The notes beneath the pieces were generated by a model. It did not search any database. It saw only the letters and a program-made list of their open reading frames with translations, and was not told the origin of the DNA. The position numbers and the translations under genes are program-made. Shown here piece after piece: positions 31,938 through 39,800 of a stretch of DNA of 64,000 nt; within the stretch, counting starts at the first letter, position 1, and every line of letters starts with the position of its first letter. This stretch comes from Pseudo-nitzschia pungens (lineage: Eukaryota > Bacillariophyta > Bacillariophyceae > Bacillariales > Bacillariaceae), in assembly GCA_037355855.1 (NCBI GenBank), contig CM074759.1, positions 3,658,001 through 3,722,000 on the forward strand, in the 5' to 3' direction.

Positions 31938-32085
31938 ACTGGAGTTCCTAAATTCTGTAACTCCAGAGCACCTCTGTGGGTTTTGACCTTGCCTCTTCTG
32001 GTAGTGCTCCAGTCTTTTCTTTTGGTTCCCCTGGAGTTTTTCCTTGTCCAGCCCAACGTTGGACCTGTTGTTGCTGCTGTACCCT
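31938..32085 (+). other. Shared leader-like module, copy 2 (LINE)
   Basis: GATTTGCAGTGGTCTACTGG, then GTAACTCCAGAGCACCTCTG at 31957, ending TTGTTGTTGCTGCTGTACCC. Similar in order and spacing to the copies in three LTR elements, but here it is in the sense direction of the element. Confidence 0.72.
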
Positions 32086-32439
32086 GTTTCCCAGCCTACT
32101 ACCTATCAACCTATCACCTGGCATTTCGGCACCCAAGCAGCGTTTCTATTGCTGCTTCTGCACTCAACTGGTGTTTATACTGCCCCGGATTCTATTATCA
32201 CCTGGCACCTCTACATTCAACGCGGCGTTTCTGCTGTTGCTCCTCTACTCCACTGGAGGTTTTCTGCTGTTGATTTGCCCTCAAGCCGGTTCCCCTCCTG
32301 CCCCGGCCTTTGCCCTCCACCGGTGCTTCTTCTGCCCCGGCCTTTGTCATCACCTGGCACTTCTGCTATCACCTGGCACCCCTACTTCCAAAGCGGCGTT
32401 TCTGTTGGTCCTCCTGTAATCCACTGGAGGTTGTCTGCT

Positions 32440-33240
32440 GCTGATTTACCCTCAACCGGTGCTTCTCCTACCCCGGCCTTTGCCCTCAACCGGAGCTTCT
32501 CCTGCCCCGGCCTTTGCCCTCAACCGGAGCTTCTCCTGCCCCGGCCATTGTCATCACCTGGCACTTTTCCATCCAAGCGGCGTGTCTGCTGTTGCTCCAG
32601 CACCCAACAGCTTGCTTTTCAGCTGTTGTTTGCCTTCAACCGGTGCTTCTCCTGCCCCGGCCATTGTCAGCACCTGGCACCTCTCCATTCAAGAGCGGCG
32701 TTTCAGTTGGTGCTCCTGCACTCCACTGGAGGTTTTCTGCTGTTGATTTGCCCTCAACCGGTGCTTCTCCTGCCCCGGCCTTTGCCCTCAACCGGTGCTT
32801 CTCCTGCCCCGGCCATTGTCATCACCTGGCACTTTTCCATCCAAGCGGCGTGTCTGCTGTTGCTCCAGCACCCAACAGGTTGCTTTTCAGCTGTTGATTT
32901 GCCCTCAACCGGTGCCTCTCCTACCCCGGCCTTTGCCCTCAACCGGTGCTTCTCCTGCCCCGGCCATTGTCAGCACCTGGCACTTTTCCATCCAAGCGGC
33001 GTGTCTGCTGTTGCTCCAGCACCCAACAGGTTGCTTTTCAGCTGTTGATTTGCCCTCAACCGGTGCTTCTCCTGCCCCGGCCATTGTCATCACCTGGCAC
33101 CTCTCCATTCAAGAGCGGCGTTTCAGTTGGTGCTCCTGCACTCCACTGGAGGTTTTCTGCTGTTGATTTGCCCTCAACCGGTGCTTCTCCTGCCCCGGCC
33201 ATTGTCATCACCTGGCACTTCTCCATCCAAGCTTGGCATT
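32440..33240 (+). repeat. Tandem monomers in the LINE leader
   Basis: Four to five higher-order units of roughly 150-160 bp built from CTCAACCGGTGCTTCTCCTG, CCCCGGCCATTGTCATCACC, TGGCACTTTTCCATCCAAGC and GGAGGTTTTCTGCTGTTGAT. Shorter 34-bp CCGGTGCTTCTCCTGCCCCG subunits are duplicated within some units. Confidence 0.88.
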
Positions 33241-33543
33241 TCTGTTGGTGCCCCTGCACTACACTTGAGGTTTTCTGCTGTTGACTTGCCCTCCACCTAT
33301 CACCTGGCACTTCTACATCCAAGTGGCGTGTCTGTTGTTGCTCCTGCACCCAACTGGTTGTTTTTCTGCTGTGGCTTTTCAGCATCCAAGTGGCTCTTCT
33401 GTTGCTGCTTCTGCACTCAACTGGCGTTTCTTTTGCCCCGGCTGTTGCTATCACCTGGCATTTTTACATCCAAAGCGGCGCTTCTGTTGTTCCCTCTGCC
33501 CTCAGCTGGTGTCTCTGCACTCAGCTGCTCCCCTTCTGGTACA

Positions 33544-36500
33544 ATGCCTCCCCCTCCTAATAAGGGGTGGCCCACCTCCCAAGCTGCTTCCCAGAAGAAA
33601 AGATCTTCCACACCTCCTTCTTCTGCTAGGTCTGCCTCTGGGACTCGGTCTAACAAGCGCCCATTTGTGCAAAAGACCCCTCCAAGACATTCTAGTGTCA
33701 CCTCTGCTCTTACTACTCCCTCTCCTACTCTTGATACCAGATCATCCTCTTCCTCTGCCTCATCAGCCTCTTCATCCTCTATGCCTGGGTCTTCTGTTGA
33801 TGATATGTCTTCATCTTCTTCTGTGTCCTCATCTGCAGGTGTGCTTTCTGATGTTGATATGCTTGGCACTGAACCTGCTCCAGGGGATTCCTTGAAGACT
33901 TCTTCTTCTGCAGGTGTGCTCTCTGATGTTGAGATGCTTGGCACTGAATCTGCACCAGGGGAATCTGCACCAGGGGACTCTGCACCAGGGGATTCCTTGC
34001 AAACTTCTTCTCTGTCAACAGCTTCTCAGCTAGGCTCCCAGGAGTCAGGTCCTCCGCAGTCAGGTACTCTGTCAGGCTCTCAGTCGTCCGGTGCTTTGCT
34101 GTCAGACCCCAAGCTGATAAGCTCCCAGACCTCAGGCTCCCAGCAGCAGGGCTCCCAGCAGCAGGGATCCCAGCAGTCAGGACCCCGGCCCCCAGGCTCC
34201 CAGCAGCCAGGATCCAACCAGGCAGGCTCCCAGCTGCCAGGCCAACAGACGTCCAGACACACACCAAAGGGCTCTGGGACCTCGGGCAAGGTCCCTGCTT
34301 CATCCATCCTCAAGCAATCTACTCTTGCCTTTTCCTCTGCCCAGAAAGCTGATCCCTCTCAGCAGCAAGCACGCCAATCCCAACGCCAGGAGGCTCTGGC
34401 TGCTGCCAACAGGGCTCATTCCGCTTCCTTCTTCTGGTGTTTTTATGGTAAGGGTCCCTGTTCTGGCAAGTCTCCTATACCATCTGCAATTCATGCCTTT
34501 CGACAATCTCCAACTGGTAACCGGTTATGGGCTGGGTGTCCAAGCCCCACACACTTTTTCAGCAAGAAGGAGGGTAAAGACAAAAAATCCATCCATGATA
34601 TTTGCCGGACTGCCATCCCTCCTGTTTATGCTCAGGTTTTTCCGGACACTCCAGACTGGCGCAATGCCTCTGTAGCTTCCTTGGCCTCTATTGCCTCTGC
34701 TTGCTTTCAAGACTCTGCCCCAGCCTGGACCAAGCAACCACCTGGCCAGGCTCTGAAGAAATGTTTTATTGGTTTGGTCAAGATGTCTCCTGAGTGTTTT
34801 GATGACCTGTATTGTGAAGGCAACCTTTTGCCTAGCACTGAAGGCAAAGTATGGTGGGCAGCCAATCAGGTGCTTGGTTCTCATTGGCATTTCAAGAAGC
34901 GCCCTCCTACACCTGCGCCACCAGTGGCTGATGATGCTTCCACTTCCAAATCTTCCACTTCCAAATCAGTGTCCTTTCTTCCTGGTGGTGGTGATGCTAC
35001 TGTCTTGTCCTCCTCTGCTGGGCATTTCCTCCAACGCCGAGGGGTTTGCTCCAGTGATTCTAGAGCTCCAGTGGATGTCACTGCTGGCACCAAGTGTTCT
35101 CATAGTTCTTATGTCACTCTGTCCCTTCCAAGGTTGATGTCACAACGCCCTGGGGAACTATATGATGAGCTGCTCAAGTCTCTCAAGGAAGCTTTGGATC
35201 TTCTATGGACTGTTGACAAGCGTCTGGTGTTGTATGTTTTTCCCTCAAGAGCCAGGCTCAACCCCAAGGCCAAGCCTGTTACCAAGTTTTGGACGACACT
35301 TCCTGACAGGAAGACCTTGGAATTGTATGTTGCTCAGCTCTGGCTTCGCAGTAGAACTGCTCCTCATCTACGATTCTTTGTGGGACACAGTGCTTCCCTG
35401 GAGAAACTCTTTTCAGCACAATTGCTCCAGAGGCTCAGAGACCGTGATATGGACCTGAAATATGACCACATACAGGCCCCAGTTATTGTCACCTGTGGCT
35501 TTCTCCTTGGATCTTACATGCAGAGTTTTGATCTTGACCACTACAACGAATTGCTTCAGACTCATCCCAGGTTTCAGGCATGTCCTATTGCTGTTATCAG
35601 GAAGAATATCAGCCTTGACAACTCCAGAACTCCTGATCCCAATCCGGTTCTGGCTGCTCATGTTTTATGTGATGCAACAAAGCGCGCCCAAACTGTTAAG
35701 CTCCTCAAAGCCCAGTTCAACCGTTGCAAACCTTCAGACATTGCCTCTTTACCTGATGGTAAATTCTACAAGTTTATTGAGACAGCTACCAATCCTTCTG
35801 ACAGACCTCTTCCCCCCTCCAAGCTCAAGACTGTTCGCCAGGCTAAGCACCGCCAAGCCAAATTTATTGAGAGCCATGAAACTGCTCCTGTTCTGGGGGT
35901 AGTTGATCTTGATCTTCCAGTTGACTTGGGCCAAGGGCTGGGTTTGAAGACACTGCGCAGTGTGCTTCTGGGTATCAGAACCCGTGACAATTGGTCATGG
36001 CCTCTTTTTCTTTCTGTTGATACCAGTTCATACCGAGGCGAGATCCTTGCTTTGTACAACATCACTACCAAGGCTGAAGCAACGGCCATGTTGTCTTTCC
36101 TGCCTATTTTTCTGGAAGCTCAGTATGGTTCTTGTGTTAGACAATGGTTCTCTTCGGAGTGCTTGACTGAAATGGAAGCTTACCATTGGGATGCTGCTGT
36201 CAATTGTGTTGTGGAAACTGCACCTGCTGCAGATCCAATGCAGGATAACTCTCTTCCATTTTTTGGTGATGGGGATGCACGAGATTGGGAACTTGTTGAT
36301 GATGACTTGTCAGTTGACCTTGCTCCTGATCTCACTTTTGATCTGGATTTGCACTTTAACCTCCAAGCCCGTGCTGACAGTGGTGGTGGAGGCTTTGATG
36401 ACTCTCAATCTATGGATACTTTAGCGACCGGCACTTCCAATCTCACTGATGTCCAGGCTTCACCGCCTGCAAGTGATGCTCCTCCTGGAGGTGATTCTTC

Positions 36501-36810
36501 CACTGCTGCCAAGACTGATGCCTCCCCTGGTATCTCTCCTGATGTTCCCCCTGAAGTTCCTGACCCTCCCCATAATGCCATGGCTGGTGACCTCCCTGTG
36601 GCCTCTCCTGATGCCTCAACTACAGTTCCTGCTGCCGGTGGTGAGGAAGACGCAGCCTCTGCATTGAGGCTTGGAGTTGCTGCAATTGCATTCACTTCCA
36701 GCCATGATGCTAGTGTCAGTGACTTGAGCCATGCCAATGTCTCCACCAAATCAGCTCCGGCAACCCTTCCTTCCGTGCGACAGACTCGGTTTCCTTCTGA
36801 TCATGGTTAG
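33544..36810 (+). CDS. LINE ORF1 protein (copy 2)
   Basis: ATG at 33544 (MPPPPNKGWPTS) gives 1088 residues; the frame is open further upstream only through the monomer array, so this start is preferred. Residues 1-250 are Ser/Pro/Gln-rich with internal repeats (VLSDVDMLGTE and PAPGDSL; GSQQQGSQQ). Around 295 is FFWCFYGKGPCSGKSP, a Cys/Trp-rich segment; about 520-560 is SLPRLMSQRPGELYDELL; from 658 a region MQSFDLDHYNELL onward is strongly conserved between copies; about 900-940 is acidic (DDDLSVDLAPDLTFDLDL). I see no CCHC knuckle or coiled coil, so it is not a typical L1 ORF1p. A role in RNA binding or particle formation is assumed from position only. The stop overlaps ORF2. Confidence 0.8.
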   Translation: MPPPPNKGWPTSQAASQKKRSSTPPSSARSASGTRSNKRPFVQKTPPRHSSVTSALTTPSPTLDTRSSSSSASSASSSSMPGSSVDDMSSSSSVSSSAGVLSDVDMLGTEPAPGDSLKTSSSAGVLSDVEMLGTESAPGESAPGDSAPGDSLQTSSLSTASQLGSQESGPPQSGTLSGSQSSGALLSDPKLISSQTSGSQQQGSQQQGSQQSGPRPPGSQQPGSNQAGSQLPGQQTSRHTPKGSGTSGKVPASSILKQSTLAFSSAQKADPSQQQARQSQRQEALAAANRAHSASFFWCFYGKGPCSGKSPIPSAIHAFRQSPTGNRLWAGCPSPTHFFSKKEGKDKKSIHDICRTAIPPVYAQVFPDTPDWRNASVASLASIASACFQDSAPAWTKQPPGQALKKCFIGLVKMSPECFDDLYCEGNLLPSTEGKVWWAANQVLGSHWHFKKRPPTPAPPVADDASTSKSSTSKSVSFLPGGGDATVLSSSAGHFLQRRGVCSSDSRAPVDVTAGTKCSHSSYVTLSLPRLMSQRPGELYDELLKSLKEALDLLWTVDKRLVLYVFPSRARLNPKAKPVTKFWTTLPDRKTLELYVAQLWLRSRTAPHLRFFVGHSASLEKLFSAQLLQRLRDRDMDLKYDHIQAPVIVTCGFLLGSYMQSFDLDHYNELLQTHPRFQACPIAVIRKNISLDNSRTPDPNPVLAAHVLCDATKRAQTVKLLKAQFNRCKPSDIASLPDGKFYKFIETATNPSDRPLPPSKLKTVRQAKHRQAKFIESHETAPVLGVVDLDLPVDLGQGLGLKTLRSVLLGIRTRDNWSWPLFLSVDTSSYRGEILALYNITTKAEATAMLSFLPIFLEAQYGSCVRQWFSSECLTEMEAYHWDAAVNCVVETAPAADPMQDNSLPFFGDGDARDWELVDDDLSVDLAPDLTFDLDLHFNLQARADSGGGGFDDSQSMDTLATGTSNLTDVQASPPASDAPPGGDSSTAAKTDASPGISPDVPPEVPDPPHNAMAGDLPVASPDASTTVPAAGGEEDAASALRLGVAAIAFTSSHDASVSDLSHANVSTKSAPATLPSVRQTRFPSDHG

Positions 36811-39800
36811 CTCTTCTGGTATGAGGTGTGATGGGATGCCTTCCAATCCAAATCCCATCAATGCTTCTCCTGTTTCTCCCTTTTCCCCCTCCGCCTCTTC
36901 CCCTGTCTCTCATTTTGTCCAATTAACTCTTCATGGAGACTCTCTTGCTGCTAAGGATTCTGATAGTTTTGGTCATTCCTTTCCTCAAGCTCCATCATCT
37001 AATTCCACCATCATCACCTTCCAAAACATTGGACCCCAGCGTAGAGCTGCTTTTATGTCCAGGTCCAAGCACAACGCCCGTCAATTTGTCAAGAGTAGCG
37101 CCAGTGTGGCGCTTTTTGCTGAACATTGTTTGAATGAATCCAAACTCCTGCCCTGTGATCTTTTTAATAGGCGCATGAAGAATGTCTGTCCCTCAAGTTT
37201 TTCCTATCTTGCCAACAACAAGCATGAAGCTTCTGACTGCTCATGGCTTCAGCCTGGTGGCACAGGGTTTTCCATTGATCAACTGTTCAGTTCCCACAAG
37301 ATTGCCCATGGGGCTGATCCTTCTGGTCTTGGAAGATGGTCCTTTGTCAAGTTTCAAGGCAGGGATGGCTATACTGTCACTATGTTTTCTGCTTACTGCC
37401 CTGTTGAAAATGATAGGGATCTTGGTTCAGTCTGGAATCAACAGTGCCGCTACTTTCAAGCAGCTGAAAATCTTTTCAGTCCCAATCCATGCATTCTTTT
37501 TCACAGGGATTTGACTGCTGCCCTACAGGTCTGCCTGGGTGCAGGTGACCAGGTCATTGTTGGGATTGATCAAAATGCTGATGTTAGGAATGATGGCTTG
37601 TCTTTTGAGCTCAAGGCTCTTGGTTTCAGAGAGGCCATTCTTACCCTTCATAGTACGTCTTCTCCTCCTGCCACTCACAACCGAAACACTACCAGAACAC
37701 CAATTGATGCCATTTGGGTCTCTGAGAATGTTGATGTTCTCAGGGCTGGGTATTGTCCCTTTGGAGGTGCCCATGGTATGGAATCTGACCACAGAATGCT
37801 TTGGATTGAAGTCTGTAATTGCAGCCTCATGGGCAAACATTTGCCACCTCCTGTGAGATTCTCTCATTCCAAACTCCAGTCCTCCCACCCTCATCTGCGA
37901 CAACGGTATTTCAAGCGAGTGAGGCACTGCTTTCTCAAGGCTGGAGTGTTTTCTCTCCAAGCTAAGCTGGAGCACCTACTTGCTCAGTTTCAGTCTGGGG
38001 ATATTTCTGTGCGCACTGATCTCATCACCACATATGAAGTACTCCATGCAACCTCTACCTCTCTCAGGCTCTCTGTTGAACACAACCTCTGCCACACTAG
38101 AGCTGGTTTGGTTCCATGGTCACCTAAGCTGCAAGTCTATCGTGATACCATTGACTTTTGGCGGCGTGTTGTTAAGTTGAGACAGGGTGTGTCCACCAGT
38201 CATACTGTTTTGAAAAGGTTGGCCTGCAAGCTTTCTCTCTACAAAGGAGAACACAGTGACCTTTCCAGTGCTCTCCTCCATCTGAAACAAGCTTACAAGC
38301 AATACCGGGCAGTGAAGAAATTGGCCCCCTCATGGAGAGACTCCTTCAATCAAGGCCTGGTGGATGCACTTCTTGCTGAAGGCAAGCCTCACAACCAGCA
38401 TGCTTCTCAGATTCGTGCCAGGATGCGTAGGGAACGTCTTCAACGAGAGCTTGGTCTCGCTGCTCGGTCTATTCGGGGACGTGTCAACAAGTCAGCAGTC
38501 TTGCGCGCTATTGCAGTTGGCCATGATGGTGTTGAACAGGTCTTGGAATCTCAGTCTACTATGGTTCCAGCTATGGCTGAATCCAATGTCCGGCGTCAAC
38601 AGCAGTGTATTGGCACTCCTTCCATGACTCCCTCCTTCATTCAAGATTTTGGCTACCTAGGCACTGCCCATGCTGCTCCCCAAGTCCTTGATGGCACATA
38701 CATTCCTCCTCCTGCCACTGACAAATACCTTTCTGAATTTCTTTCCTGTCTCAAAGTCCCTGACTCTATTCTGAGTTTGCCCCCCTTTGACTATTCAGTG
38801 TGTCCAGCTGACAATGCTGCTGCCTGGAAACGCCAGAGGGAACGCACCGCAAGTGAACCTTCTTGTTTGAGTTTTGCCCACCACAAGGCATTTGCCCTGG
38901 ATCCCCAGCTGAACAAGTTTGACACTCTCCTGAGATCCGTCCCTTTGATTGTTGGCTTCTCTCCTTCTGCTTGGCAGGTCATCACTGATGTTGAGATCTT
39001 CAAGAAACCTGGTGAATATAAAGTGGATAAGATGAGACTCATCCAGTTGATGTCTCCTGAGTTCCAAATCAACAACAAGATGATTGGCAGACGAATTCTT
39101 GCCCATGCTGAACGTGCCAATGCCGTGGCTGTTGATCAACATGGAAGCAGGAAACACCACAAGGCAATCAACACCTGCCTGAACAAGAAGCTCATATGTG
39201 ATGTGTTGCGGCAGAAGCGCAGATCCGGTGCTGTTGCTATGAATGATGCCAAGGGCTGCTATGATAGGATCTCTCATCCCATTGCAGGTCTCACTCTCCA
39301 AAGCTTTGGGGTTCCTGCACATGTGTGTGAGGTTCTTTTGTCTACTTTGCAACTTGCCAAGCACCACATCAAAACTGGTTTTGGTCGGTCAGGTCCTGTG
39401 TATGGTGATGAACCTGTTCCTCTCAGTGGTTGTGGCCAAGGCAATGGTATTGGTCCAACTCTTTGGGCTTTGGTGTCAACAATTGTCTTCCGAATGATGC
39501 AACAGGCTGGGCATGGTGTCCATCTTCTCACTTCATTGTCACTGCAACTGGTTTCTCTTGTGGGTTTTGCCTTTGTGGATGACACAGATTTGTTTTGTGC
39601 TGGCTCTGATTCCTCCACATCTGGTGAGGAATTAGCTGTTGACTTTCAGGAAGCTCTTGACCGGTGGGCTGGTGGGATTATTGCCACTGGTGGTGCTATT
39701 GAACCTGCCAAATCCTTCTGTTATTTGATTGATTTCAAATGGAATGGATCCGGTTGGGATTATCGCTCCATTGCTGACATGCCTGGTGACTTCTCAGTTG

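Larger units (their letters stand above)
30702..33543 (+). promoter_or_regulatory. LINE 5' leader, repeat-structured
   Basis: 2.8 kb before ORF1. 31100-31860 is pyrimidine-rich with degenerate CCCTGGTCCCTAAGTGTTT and TTTTCAAGCCAA units about every 45-60 bp. 31938-32085 is the shared module. 32100-33540 is a tandem array. Being at the 5' end of the only complete copy, it is expected to contain the internal promoter; that is inference from LINE biology. Long open frames here are side effects of the repeats. Confidence 0.6.

Noticed and set aside
32044..33048. 334-codon ORF in the LINE leader
   Set aside because: Produced by tandem repeats; several frames are open at once and composition is repetitive.
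33127..33543. Upstream extension of LINE ORF1 to 33127
   Set aside because: It lies in the monomer array and has leader-like translation; the ATG at 33544 begins protein-like sequence.
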